From Arenicellales bacterium (GTDB lineage Bacteria > Pseudomonadota > Gammaproteobacteria > Arenicellales > JAHEKD01): a DNA stretch of 64,000 nucleotides. Shown here in pieces: positions 53,919 through 63,393 of this stretch. A model generated the notes under the pieces. It had not been told where the DNA came from. It worked only from the letters and a program-made list of their open reading frames with translations, and ran no database searches. The DNA lies in the NCBI GenBank assembly GCA_028284225.1, contig JANQSD010000002.1, positions 105,957 to 169,956 of the forward strand, given 5' to 3'. Numbering within the stretch: position 1 is the stretch's first letter; each line of letters begins with the position of its first letter. A program made the translations under genes and the position numbers.

Positions 53919-54995
53919 TTAATCAGTCGATTTGAATTTTTTCCGTAAACTTGAATATTTAGCAAAAAACTGAGGACTAATTTTTTTTATCAACCTATAA
54001 ATTTTGCTTCCTGGACGAGTATTAATAATTATTGATAGGAATTTATCGGCATAGGAAACAATCTTCCTGATCAATAATTTGAAAGAAAACCTTTGTCTTT
54101 TAATTTCTGAACACTGTTGCTCTACTTTAGATAGATCCTGTTGAAGTCCAGATATCTTCAAATCAAAATTTTCTTGATTATGCTCTAATTTCCAAATTTT
54201 TTTTCTTTCCGCGAGAAGTTCTGTTTCAAGTTTTCCTAGGTGATTAACAAGCTGATCCATCACTTCAAATTTTTTCTCTAATCGTGCTCTTTCAGACATT
54301 GCTTTTCTATGGTCATATCTCAAATATTCGTCAAACACATTTGGTTGAAGAGCTATCTTTTCAATTAGAAACTCCTTATCACGCGCTACGTAATATCGAT
54401 TCAGGCCATCAAAATAGGCAAACAGGTAGTTTGCATCTAACAAAACTGACTCCCACTCTTTATATGATGCTATCGGGGTATTAGGTCTTGTGCTTTCAAC
54501 AACAACTACCCAGGGACGATTTATAGTCCAGTCATTACCATTAATGACACTGGCCTCATAACCCTCAACATCAATCTTAATAAATTGAACTTCATCATCT
54601 ACATAACTACTGAATACCTCGTTTAAAGTTGCTTTGCGTCTTTTAAATGAGGTGACTTTGAATCCATCTCGCTCGTAATCCTCAGCTATCTGTTTACATG
54701 CTGTTGAAAGCCCTTTTTTATCTATACTATAAAATGTTGAATAGCCACCTTCGCTACTTACGATATATGGCAAGTTAATATCTCTTTTTCGTTGAGAAAC
54801 TAATAACTCAAAATATGTCTCATCTGGTTCAAGATTAATACCTGACCACCCGGAGTCATAAAACAATTTTGTAACCGACATATCCACTGGATCACATGCA
54901 CCAACATCTATGTAAAAGCCTTTTTCAAACTGAGCCAAGGCCCTATACAAGATAATGTCCTCACCATTCTGGGCAAAAGAGGTAATTCCCATCAC
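53919..54995 (-). CDS. FkbM-family methyltransferase with C-terminal coiled coil
   Basis: Residues 1–225 of this 358-residue protein are a textbook FkbM domain: GFYIDVGACDPVDMSVTKLFYD near residue 27, SGINLEPDETYFELL and VQFIKIDVEGYEASVINGND. Residues about 235–305 form a charged heptad-like coiled coil, and the tail is basic (RKIVSYADKFL to YSSLRKKFKSTD), which may tether it to membrane or partner transferases. It is followed by a 123-bp gap before the next methyltransferase. Confidence 0.87.
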   Translation of the reverse strand: MMGITSFAQNGEDIILYRALAQFEKGFYIDVGACDPVDMSVTKLFYDSGWSGINLEPDETYFELLVSQRKRDINLPYIVSSEGGYSTFYSIDKKGLSTACKQIAEDYERDGFKVTSFKRRKATLNEVFSSYVDDEVQFIKIDVEGYEASVINGNDWTINRPWVVVVESTRPNTPIASYKEWESVLLDANYLFAYFDGLNRYYVARDKEFLIEKIALQPNVFDEYLRYDHRKAMSERARLEKKFEVMDQLVNHLGKLETELLAERKKIWKLEHNQENFDLKISGLQQDLSKVEQQCSEIKRQRFSFKLLIRKIVSYADKFLSIIINTRPGSKIYRLIKKISPQFFAKYSSLRKKFKSTD

Positions 54996-55002
54996 TACTT
55001 TC

Positions 55003-57549
55003 CTAAATCAAAATTGCTTTATATACACGCACACCCAACTCACGGCTATCATTATTGATTCCTAGGTTTAACGGAGAATTAAGCTCGGTGACCTCAAACA
55101 CAATATCCTCCCATTCTAACTCTGTAGTTTGCCAATCCAACGTTAACCATACAACTTTTCTAACACTGATAAATTCAACTTCTTTTTGTTGTTTTTGGTA
55201 ACTAATTGTAATGCTCTTGGTAACAGGAGTACCATTTCTGTTCATGACTGAAAGCAATAAAAATAATTTACTCTTATTACGCCGCCCTTTGTAAACACGG
55301 AATTTTGCTTTTAATTGATTACTCCAGACAAATCCATTTTCCAAATGCCCCCATCCTTCCGCCAGAAGTATCTGACCTGAACCAGGCAAAACTTTGCGAA
55401 TAACCTTGTTCTGAACCACATGACTTGGATCTGCCAACAACAATAACGAGGCCCGATGAATCTTAAAGATTTCGGACATAATGAGCCAATCTGGTGAAAC
55501 ATTGAAAATGCAATTTATATCAAGAAGCAAATCGTTATCATCGCATAAAAACTCGACAGCTTTATTCTCAAGTCTTGATTTCTTTGAGCCAAAAACTAAA
55601 TTCCGCGTTTCACCATTTGAACCATTGATGATTAAATTACTGACAATAGGCCTATGCCCAATTGGAGCAAAATCTAAATTTGAAACAAGATTTAAACGAT
55701 ATTTCTTCTCCCTAGCAGCCGTTGATTCAATTACAATGACGTTTCTTAATCCACTTAAAGCAATACCCTTAATGCTGCTTTTATCTTTGAGAACTACTTT
55801 CGTCTGAACAGGCAGATAGTACACATTACTGTTCAAATTTCCTGATCCTGACTCAGAAACTGCCAGCATCAAGTTTCTTAATCCCGGGTTATTGCCGCTT
55901 TCATAAACATTTTGAGAGATATATTCGATTGCCTTATCGGTATAATCATAATTTTTTAGCTCGCCGTGTATTTGGAATGACAAACTCATTACAACACTAT
56001 TACTGCCAGTCAAAATTTTAAAACTGATTGCTTCTATTTCTTCGTTTACGGGTAAAGGAATATTTAATTTTGTAGTGATTTCATGGCTGTTGACCTTACC
56101 ACTTTTAAGAAAAACCTTAATCTGTGGAGGAACCTTTTGCTCAACACTAATGGGTTTAAGCGAAACAATCAAATAGCCCGATTTATTGAGCCGATTTAAT
56201 AAACTAAAATCAAAAAGTACAGTCCCATTGACATATAACTCATGATCATTGACTACTCGTGACCAACCATCACTTATGACTTTGATTGAGGACACTAGCT
56301 CGAAAGCTGAAAATTGCTTAGATTCATCCTTAATTTCGATTTCCTTTGGCAACGACTCATCAACATGATCCACAATAGCTTGTTTGATCTGAGTAGCAGT
56401 CTCTGACCAGGATCGTGGTTTGCGAAAAGCAATTATCGTAGACTTGACATACTGATAATATTGCTCATCAAGGAATTTTAATATCGCATTAGCCCATGCA
56501 TCTGGGTCAACCGGATTTACTATAGTTATTATATTCGAGTGTAGTGAATTGATTTCCCTAATTGACGGGATATCGGAGGCGATACAAGCTGTGCCATTCA
56601 AAAGGCTTTCCTCAACCGGAAGACCCCAGCCTTCAACTAATGACGGATAGAGCGAACACAATGCTTTGCTATATAGCTGACCAAGCTGTTGATCATCAAT
56701 CTTGTCCAAATTCACATAGTATCGACCTATCTCATTATCGTTTTTAAACAACTGATGCAGATGTGCACTATTCCATTTTACACCTCCAACAATTACCAAA
56801 AGTGGCATGCGGGTCGAACACAATTTATATAGCTTCTTCCAGGCCTGATAAAGAATAAAGTAATTTTTCCTTGGATGAATACCACCGACAGCCAAACAAA
56901 AAGGTATATTAGATTGAATCAGTTCATGATATTCATGATTAACTTTTTTTTCGTGTTTTTCTTGCTCGTCTTGCTCAGGGGGGAAAACATTGATTTGTGA
57001 ATTACCAAGGAATATTCGATATATACTACTAGTTTTTATATGCCCAATTTTTGATAAAAACTTTTCTAAATCATTTTTTACCGCATCAGAATAAACTAGT
57101 AACCGACGTGCTGCACGCACTAATACTGAGAAATTTTGTATCCATACTTTTGCATACCCTGGTTGTAAAGATTCAGGAAATTTCCAGGGAATTAAATCAT
57201 ATATAAGTAAATTAATATTCAACCGATTTGACTTTGCTTCTAAACTCAAGGCAGTTGCATAACGCGAGTTATTCATCCATGCACTACCAGCAACAAACAA
57301 TTCTTTGGACTCTAAGCGTGTAAATATGTCACTTTGATCTTCGACTTGCTGAGTATTAACAATTCTTCCCAACTCATCGAATGTGGGGTTAACCTCGACA
57401 AAATCCAGTGTTTTATCTCTCCAGCTGATGAAAGTAACTTGTTCAAATTCATGTTTCAACTGCCATGCAAGAATTCGCTCAGTACGACAAATACCTGATT
57501 TAAATTGAGGCTGATGGTAAGTAGTAGTGATATCGACTATGATTTTCAT
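55003..57549 (-). CDS. very large GT4 glycosyltransferase with C-terminal β-domain
   Basis: The protein has 848 residues. Residues about 1–400 are a GT4 enzyme (DITTTYHQPQFKSGICRTERI, FCLAVGGIHPRKNYFILYQAW, YPSLVEGWGLPVEESLLNGTA). The remaining about 440 residues carry no transferase motif I can see and look β-rich (repeated VVVSL, VVLKDKSSIKGIALSGLRN), so they may bind glycan or extend the enzyme. It starts 18 bp after the tandem GT4 gene upstream. Confidence 0.85.
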   Translation of the reverse strand: MKIIVDITTTYHQPQFKSGICRTERILAWQLKHEFEQVTFISWRDKTLDFVEVNPTFDELGRIVNTQQVEDQSDIFTRLESKELFVAGSAWMNNSRYATALSLEAKSNRLNINLLIYDLIPWKFPESLQPGYAKVWIQNFSVLVRAARRLLVYSDAVKNDLEKFLSKIGHIKTSSIYRIFLGNSQINVFPPEQDEQEKHEKKVNHEYHELIQSNIPFCLAVGGIHPRKNYFILYQAWKKLYKLCSTRMPLLVIVGGVKWNSAHLHQLFKNDNEIGRYYVNLDKIDDQQLGQLYSKALCSLYPSLVEGWGLPVEESLLNGTACIASDIPSIREINSLHSNIITIVNPVDPDAWANAILKFLDEQYYQYVKSTIIAFRKPRSWSETATQIKQAIVDHVDESLPKEIEIKDESKQFSAFELVSSIKVISDGWSRVVNDHELYVNGTVLFDFSLLNRLNKSGYLIVSLKPISVEQKVPPQIKVFLKSGKVNSHEITTKLNIPLPVNEEIEAISFKILTGSNSVVMSLSFQIHGELKNYDYTDKAIEYISQNVYESGNNPGLRNLMLAVSESGSGNLNSNVYYLPVQTKVVLKDKSSIKGIALSGLRNVIVIESTAAREKKYRLNLVSNLDFAPIGHRPIVSNLIINGSNGETRNLVFGSKKSRLENKAVEFLCDDNDLLLDINCIFNVSPDWLIMSEIFKIHRASLLLLADPSHVVQNKVIRKVLPGSGQILLAEGWGHLENGFVWSNQLKAKFRVYKGRRNKSKLFLLLSVMNRNGTPVTKSITISYQKQQKEVEFISVRKVVWLTLDWQTTELEWEDIVFEVTELNSPLNLGINNDSRELGVRVYKAILI

Positions 57550-57567
57550 TAAAAAAATCTGAAAAAC

Positions 57568-59571
57568 TTATTGGATAACTTTCTGATACAGTTGTGCAGT
57601 ATTCTCTGTGTGTGCATCCCAATCTGTCAAATTCTTAATAATTTTTTCATCAACTTGAAGAGCATTTGTAGTGTCTGCTTTTGAATCAATTAATGTTTTG
57701 ATTGAATCTATATCCCAAGGATTAACGTACTCAACGAAATCACCTAAATACTCCTGCTCGCCATTTCTCGAAGTCGTAATGATTCGATTTGCACCTGAAA
57801 TAACTGTTTCTATCAAGGCTAGTGACATACCCTCTGTCCAACTCATAAAACAAACAGCTCTAGCTTGTCTACATAATTTATTAATAACAGCCTTCTCATC
57901 TATTCTACCTAAAGGATGATAGTTATCCCCCAATATACTAGCAATTACACTTTCATATTCTTCATCATGTGATTTTCCAATTGTGACCAGTTTTATGTTG
58001 CTACCATGTAAAGCCAAAGCCAACGACAATTGATTTTTGCGAGCTTCGATCCTACCAATAACAAGAATGAACTCTCCTTCGATTTGATAAGATTCATCAA
58101 GTATTTGCTGTTCAATTTCGCTATTGTTTACTGTAACGTTAGGTATAATTTCAATTGGCGGAAGATTGCTGAAATCTCTTCGTAAACGCTCTTTTTCACA
58201 CTGAGACAAACAAATAAGATAGTCCACATTACTCATACACCATTGTAAATTATCAAGATAATGTCTTTGCGGTTGGTGCAACCATCTTGTTTGGCTCACT
58301 TCAAATTTAGCTAGTGTATTAAAACATTCCTTATATTGGTCGAGTTCCAAATAATAGTTATTTACTACATAATTTCTCAGCCAATCATTCCAAAGCCAGT
58401 GATGAGCTAAATCAAGATAAATTGGACTTAATATGATCTTTGTTTCAGGTTTGTTTTGCTTGAAATTAAGAACTAACTCTTTGACTCGGTTTGGCGGCCA
58501 ACTATTGAAAATATGTAATACTTGAATATCTCGGATAGCAGCAATATTATCTACTCCAAGTGTAAAAGCCTCAAAATTCCGTTCTCTGAGTTTTTCGACA
58601 AGTTTAGGAATCCTCGTACTTGGCCCACCTCCGCTTTTTTTCTCTCCGTGCATTAACAACCCAACCACGGGGCTGTGACTTTTTCCTAATGGAGAATTCG
58701 ACAGTGTAAATTTTGCTGGTGGCGCTTTGTAAACTGAATCTCCTATAATAATTTCTGCCTCAGAAAAAATTTGCCTAAACAGTCGATCATGCTTCTCTAC
58801 AAAATTATCCCAACTGTAGTCGCTAACTGACTCTCTAAGCTCTAATCGCTCAGTTGCCAGGCTCGACAGAATCCCACTTAGCTGCTGCCAGTTACCTACT
58901 TCATAGAAAATACAGGGAAAATCTTTACACCATCCAACATCAGGTGCTATTACTTTGGTGCCTGCTGCTAAAGCTTCTGGTACACACATAGGTCCACCCT
59001 CATAATACGCAGGTACAAGTATATAATCCATCTGCCTATAAAAATTTGGCATCTGCTCATCCGTCAGCGATATTGAAGGATGAGGCCAACCATTCCCAGT
59101 AAAATACCAATCTACATTCGGACAGGAAATTAATTTAGCGACTACCTCCTCCCCTTTACGCCCTGTCCAATATGTACGTCCAACTACCCCAACACGAATA
59201 TTGGCTGAATATTGGTTTAAATCAATTCCTGGTGGGATAATTTTGATTTGTGATTGAGTATGCTTTTTTAAAGAATTCGCATACTTTTTAGACATACAAA
59301 TACAAATATCTAACTGACTAGCTATTTTAAAGAACCGATCTGTTGCCGCTGGCACAAAATCCTCAACATGAGTAAACAAACCCATTTCAACTGTTGAACA
59401 ACGCTGTCTGAACTTTGCATAAGTCATGTAATATTGAACATAAGCAGCGGGATTTTCTGTTATATCGTAATCAACATAGGGTAGTTCTGAGGCCAGTTTG
59501 CTTGCCATCTGTTCGATAATCCATCCCCTGTCAGCAATCACGATGTGCACCGTATTTTTTATTTTTTGCAT
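57568..59571 (-). CDS. tandem GT4 glycosyltransferase, two catalytic domains
   Basis: The 667-residue protein has two GT-B modules. The first (about 1–275) shows IIPPGIDLNQYS, GVVGRTYWTGRKGEEVV and VPAYYEGGPMCVPEALAAGTKV. The second (about 300–667) opens with VVGLLMHGEKKSGGGPSTRIPKLV and has EFILVIGRIEARKNQLSLALAL and FMSWTEGMSLALIETVISGAN. Such fusions can add two residues in turn or build alternating linkages. It is the first gene of the minus-strand operon. Confidence 0.85.
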   Translation of the reverse strand: MQKIKNTVHIVIADRGWIIEQMASKLASELPYVDYDITENPAAYVQYYMTYAKFRQRCSTVEMGLFTHVEDFVPAATDRFFKIASQLDICICMSKKYANSLKKHTQSQIKIIPPGIDLNQYSANIRVGVVGRTYWTGRKGEEVVAKLISCPNVDWYFTGNGWPHPSISLTDEQMPNFYRQMDYILVPAYYEGGPMCVPEALAAGTKVIAPDVGWCKDFPCIFYEVGNWQQLSGILSSLATERLELRESVSDYSWDNFVEKHDRLFRQIFSEAEIIIGDSVYKAPPAKFTLSNSPLGKSHSPVVGLLMHGEKKSGGGPSTRIPKLVEKLRERNFEAFTLGVDNIAAIRDIQVLHIFNSWPPNRVKELVLNFKQNKPETKIILSPIYLDLAHHWLWNDWLRNYVVNNYYLELDQYKECFNTLAKFEVSQTRWLHQPQRHYLDNLQWCMSNVDYLICLSQCEKERLRRDFSNLPPIEIIPNVTVNNSEIEQQILDESYQIEGEFILVIGRIEARKNQLSLALALHGSNIKLVTIGKSHDEEYESVIASILGDNYHPLGRIDEKAVINKLCRQARAVCFMSWTEGMSLALIETVISGANRIITTSRNGEQEYLGDFVEYVNPWDIDSIKTLIDSKADTTNALQVDEKIIKNLTDWDAHTENTAQLYQKVIQ

Positions 59572-59788
59572 TTTTACTGGTAGGTAAATCTTATATCATG
59601 ACGACGGACGCAGCTAACATAGCAGATCGATGCACATTGTTTTATACTGATTATGAGGTGACATTTTTTTCTAAATAAAACTTCCATTATAAAGTAGGGG
59701 TGCTTCAGAAAATTCACTAGATTAGACATATTAAAAACATTAATTTAGAGCTAATCTGGTTAACATTGGCTAGATTGGTTTTATTCAG

Positions 59789-60589
59789 TTAATGCCATGC
59801 ATGAGCAAAAAGACGGTTACGCTGTAACGACGAATTTTCACACTGAGAAATACCAGTTTCTGCTACGATTTCGGCATCTTTAAAGCCGGCTGCTTTAAGC
59901 ATTGACACTAACCCGGCGGGGTTGGGAGCCCACCAGTTAGAAGAATCATTGTTCAATTCACGATCTCCGTAATACTCAAACATGGGAGTATCAATGTCCG
60001 GCACACGAATTCCAGCAGTTTCAATAATCACCTTCTCCCTAGTTAATAGGGCTAATCGCCTACAGATTTGCATTGGATTCTCCATGTGATAAAGCCCTCC
60101 CAAATAAAAGACAATATCAAAAGATCCAAGCGTTTCTAAATCTACTGTTATTAAATCATCAATAACCTGTTCTACGCGACTGTTCAATAATCGATGTGCA
60201 GTATCAAATCCCAGTTTCGTAGGTAATTTAGCAGGTTGATAGTATCTTGGTATCCATCTTTGTTGTTGTATCCCAGCATCTTGCATTGTTTTCGCAAGCT
60301 CTCTAGCATTAGCCAGATCCAGTGACCAAACATATTTATCTAAAGCAACCACACGCCTTGCTCCCCGGCGCTCAGATTCAAAGCAAAAGAATCCATCCCA
60401 TGCCCCTATATCGAGAACAGATTTACCTTTCAAATCCGGAATCTTGCAGGAATCCCATTTGCTATGCATTCCTTTTAAATCTCGTCTACCTGGTGTGACA
60501 ACACCGTCACCTACATCAATCGAGTGCCACCAAAACGGCACTTCATTCACAAGTTGCTTTTTTTTAAAAGATGTAATATCTGTGCTCAT
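59789..60589 (-). CDS. CmoB-like (DUF1698) methyltransferase, copy 1
   Basis: The 266-residue SAM-type enzyme resembles the DUF1698/CmoB group: WWHSIDVGDGVVTPGRRD, GKSVLDIGAWDGFFCFESERRGARRVVALD, FDIVFYLGGLYHMENPM. It is clearly paralogous to the divergent gene at 60797 (shared GKSVLDIGAWxG, DYYxW/DKYVW and NNDxxxWWAPN). The setting suggests sugar or glycan modification rather than tRNA modification; that is inference. Confidence 0.85.
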   Translation of the reverse strand: MSTDITSFKKKQLVNEVPFWWHSIDVGDGVVTPGRRDLKGMHSKWDSCKIPDLKGKSVLDIGAWDGFFCFESERRGARRVVALDKYVWSLDLANARELAKTMQDAGIQQQRWIPRYYQPAKLPTKLGFDTAHRLLNSRVEQVIDDLITVDLETLGSFDIVFYLGGLYHMENPMQICRRLALLTREKVIIETAGIRVPDIDTPMFEYYGDRELNNDSSNWWAPNPAGLVSMLKAAGFKDAEIVAETGISQCENSSLQRNRLFAHAWH

Positions 60590-60673
60590 ATGCCTTAAAT
60601 TAATCCTAAGATGACTTGATGAAGATTATATTCTCTATGGATTGACATTTGTAAATTTATCTCCGGCAAATAT

Positions 60674-60719
60674 ATTTTGTACAAAATTTTCTACTTTTAC
60701 TGCTTCAGTCTGACTGAAG
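60674..60719. promoter_or_regulatory. two palindromes between divergent methyltransferase paralogues
   Basis: ATTTTGTACAAAAT at 60674–60687 is a perfect 14-bp palindrome, and CTTCAGTCTGACTGAAG at 60703–60719 a perfect 8-1-8 inverted repeat. Both lie in the 207-bp divergent promoter region and could be operator sites for one or both genes. Confidence 0.5.
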
Positions 60720-60796
60720 TATTCCAAATGTTTTGATTATTCATCTGTATGATATAAACTCACCTCCCTTCCTTAAATTCAACAGGGTATAAAGTT

Positions 60797-61669
60797 ATGA
60801 TCCCTCAAAACAACTCAAAGGCAATCCATAATATTCGTGCCACTAGGCCAATAGACCTTTACAAAGATTTTAAATCCAACATAACAGAAGAGGAATTTAG
60901 ACGAAAGTGCGGCCATCAAAATATTTGGCACAGTGTTGATTTGGGCGATCTCTTTATCGAGGGTGCGCGCAAAACCAGTGCAGTATTGGCTAAGGAAAAC
61001 CATTTAATGGATTGGCCTGATTTAAGGGGTAAATCAGTTTTAGATATTGGTGCCTGGGGCGGATGGTTTTCTTTTGAAGCTGAACGGCGTGGCGCAGCAT
61101 CTGTAACAGCCATTGATTATTATTCATGGGTATATGATTGGCCCAAAATTTTAAACTGGATCCGAAATGAGCGTATACAAGGTCACACCCCAGACCCCTA
61201 TTCTCCTCCGGAGCACTTAATTGACCTGGAAAGCGCACCTGGAAAGCTTGTGTTTGATACAACCAGGGATATATTGGGTAGTAATGTTAAATCTGTCATA
61301 ACAACAGCTGAGGATTTTAACAGTGATCCTTTTGATTTAGTTATCTACGCCGGAGTTTTATATCACACTCAATACCCACTATATTCGCTTCAAAAAGTTG
61401 CTAACCTAACAAATCAGCAACTCATAATCGAAACTCTAGGTGTACATATTCCAGCTAATGAAAATATACCGCTTTGGGAATTTTATGGGAAAGACGAAAT
61501 TAATAATGATCCTACCACCTGGTGGGCACCCAATGAGGAAGGGCTTAAAGATATGCTAACAGCCTGTGGATTTTCAAAAGTACAAATCAAATCTGGTACA
61601 AACCAACTTAACCATGATCAACTTACTCGTAAACAATCAATTCGGATATGGGCTCATGCATGGAAGTAA
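60797..61669 (+). CDS. CmoB-like (DUF1698) methyltransferase, copy 2
   Basis: This 290-residue paralogue of the gene at 59789 carries IWHSVDLGDLFIEGARK, GKSVLDIGAWGGWFSFEAERRGAASVTAID, DLVIYAGVLYHTQYPL and NNDPTTWWAPNEEG. It has about 25 extra N-terminal residues. Substrate unknown; likely modifies the locus's glycan. Confidence 0.85.
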   Translation: MIPQNNSKAIHNIRATRPIDLYKDFKSNITEEEFRRKCGHQNIWHSVDLGDLFIEGARKTSAVLAKENHLMDWPDLRGKSVLDIGAWGGWFSFEAERRGAASVTAIDYYSWVYDWPKILNWIRNERIQGHTPDPYSPPEHLIDLESAPGKLVFDTTRDILGSNVKSVITTAEDFNSDPFDLVIYAGVLYHTQYPLYSLQKVANLTNQQLIIETLGVHIPANENIPLWEFYGKDEINNDPTTWWAPNEEGLKDMLTACGFSKVQIKSGTNQLNHDQLTRKQSIRIWAHAWK

Positions 61670-61835
61670 AATAGTAATTTAAACCTATTGTTTAGTACCC
61701 AATCGGATTATCATTGATAAATAGCTTGGAGATGTTTCTATTGCCAATATTCAATTATAAACGACAAAATTGTATTTTATAGTTTATAATCAACCTAACA
61801 AAACGAATTTCGTAACCATCTTATAAATAGTTCTT

Positions 61836-62144
61836 ATGAAAAAATTAAGTATCTTAGCTCTAATTTTATTAATGTCAACCAAAGCATTTGCAGTAACAGA
61901 ATTTAATAAAACGCTGGCTAGAATAGGTAATCAAGCTGGCAATCTGGCTTATCTTTATGTTTCGCCAGCACCTGCACAAAATTGTAAATTTGGGGTTCTG
62001 TACTTGAACACAAGTACAACTTTCGGCAAAACATCCTATGCGACATTACTGGCAGCAAAAATTGAAAACAGGCAAATCTCACGGGTTGACTATACTAAGC
62101 AGGCAGATGCCCGCTGTTTTATTACACTGATCGAAATGAGATAA
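61836..62144 (+). CDS. small exported protein
   Basis: The 102-residue product has signal peptide MKKLSILALILLMSTKAFA|VT and two cysteines (QNCKFG and ARCFIT) that may bridge. Strand-like segments GVLYLNTSTTFGKTSYATLLAAK and RQISRVDYT recall small secreted proteins often found in several copies in marine gammaproteobacteria, with no known role. It lies between the methyltransferase and a convergent GT4 gene (stop 8 bp away). A 9-bp inverted repeat, ATTATAAAC and GTTTATAAT at 61754–61790, lies upstream. Confidence 0.75.
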   Translation: MKKLSILALILLMSTKAFAVTEFNKTLARIGNQAGNLAYLYVSPAPAQNCKFGVLYLNTSTTFGKTSYATLLAAKIENRQISRVDYTKQADARCFITLIEMR

Positions 62145-62152
62145 AAGCTCTA

Positions 62153-63271
62153 CTAGCAATTTAACTCATCGTATATTTCATGCATTGACGAGCTGAAACT
62201 GCCCTCATCAAAGCCATTATTTACCCTTGCCTTTCCTGCAGTACCTAATTGCATTGCGTATTCTTGGTTTGATAGAAGTGTTTGTAGCGCTTCTTGCAAG
62301 GCCTTGGTATTCATCGGCGGCACAGTCAACCCCTCTTTGAGGTGACGTGCCACGGAAGAAACCGAAGATTCAAGTGCAGTGTTTATTACCGGCTTGGCGC
62401 AAGCCATAGCTTCAAGTTGCGATAATCCAAATGCTTCATTTCTTGATATTGATGACAAAACAAATACATCACAAGCATGATAGTGGATTTTTTTTTGTTG
62501 CTCATCAAGTTGACCTAATAACAAAAAACGATGACTTAACCCTGCTTTATCAATCTGCAGCTGCAATGATTCCCGCAGTGGTCCATTGCCTATCACTAGA
62601 AAAGTTGCATCTATAGATTTCGCCGCATCAATTAGATATTTATAACCTTTGTATTTCACTAGTCTGCCTACAGAAAGAACGATTTTGCCGGGGTATTGTT
62701 GGCGGATTTCAGTAATTCTGTTTGGCTCGTCCTCCTGTAATTTTGAAAAATATCCAATATTTAATCCATACGAGACAACCCGACACTTATTAGCATACTG
62801 TCTAAGGTATCCAGAATGCTCTATCATGGCCTTACTTGAAACAATTATCATATCTGCTCTTTTTAGCGAGTGATGAATAAATGGTTCCAGTATCTGGCTT
62901 AAGCGCTTTTGTTCAATGATATCTGAATGCCAATGAACAATGAGTTTGGTTTTTCGGGGAAAATATATTGTTATTGCAATATCATTCAATGGAAAAGGAT
63001 GGTGGTTAACTACCAGATCGGCTTTTCTAGCCTTATGCCAAAATTGAAACAGAAACCATGGTGCAATTGGCATTGAGAACAATTCAAATAGTGTTGTGCT
63101 GCGAGTAACAGTTACTCCATCAATTTTTTCTGAACGACCAAACCCTCTTTTTTTACAAACTAACACTTCGAAATCAAATTGGTCCTTCAAACCATTGATT
63201 AATACCCGAATCGATTTTTGTATCCCTCCTTCTATTGGGTGATAAACCTTAAAAGCATGTAAAACTTGCAC
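62153..63271 (-). CDS. GT4-family glycosyltransferase (mannosyltransferase-like)
   Basis: The 372-residue GT-B enzyme opens with VLHAFKVYHPIEGGIQKSIRVL and has IVLSVGRLVKYKGYKYLIDAAK and the donor motif SSISRNEAFGLSQLEAMACAKPV (E-x7-E). It resembles O-antigen mannosyltransferases of the WbdB/WbpZ type and fits the GDP-mannose supply by ManC. It stands apart from the main operon. Confidence 0.9.
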   Translation of the reverse strand: MQVLHAFKVYHPIEGGIQKSIRVLINGLKDQFDFEVLVCKKRGFGRSEKIDGVTVTRSTTLFELFSMPIAPWFLFQFWHKARKADLVVNHHPFPLNDIAITIYFPRKTKLIVHWHSDIIEQKRLSQILEPFIHHSLKRADMIIVSSKAMIEHSGYLRQYANKCRVVSYGLNIGYFSKLQEDEPNRITEIRQQYPGKIVLSVGRLVKYKGYKYLIDAAKSIDATFLVIGNGPLRESLQLQIDKAGLSHRFLLLGQLDEQQKKIHYHACDVFVLSSISRNEAFGLSQLEAMACAKPVINTALESSVSSVARHLKEGLTVPPMNTKALQEALQTLLSNQEYAMQLGTAGKARVNNGFDEGSFSSSMHEIYDELNC

Positions 63272-63393
63272 TAAAACATATTCCTAACTGTACTAGTTCA
63301 GCACGATAATCATTTTAATTCAAAAATCAAGCACATGAATACGAGAGATCAACCAAATTTAAACCTTTGGATAGCTAGAGAAAATTTTAATTT

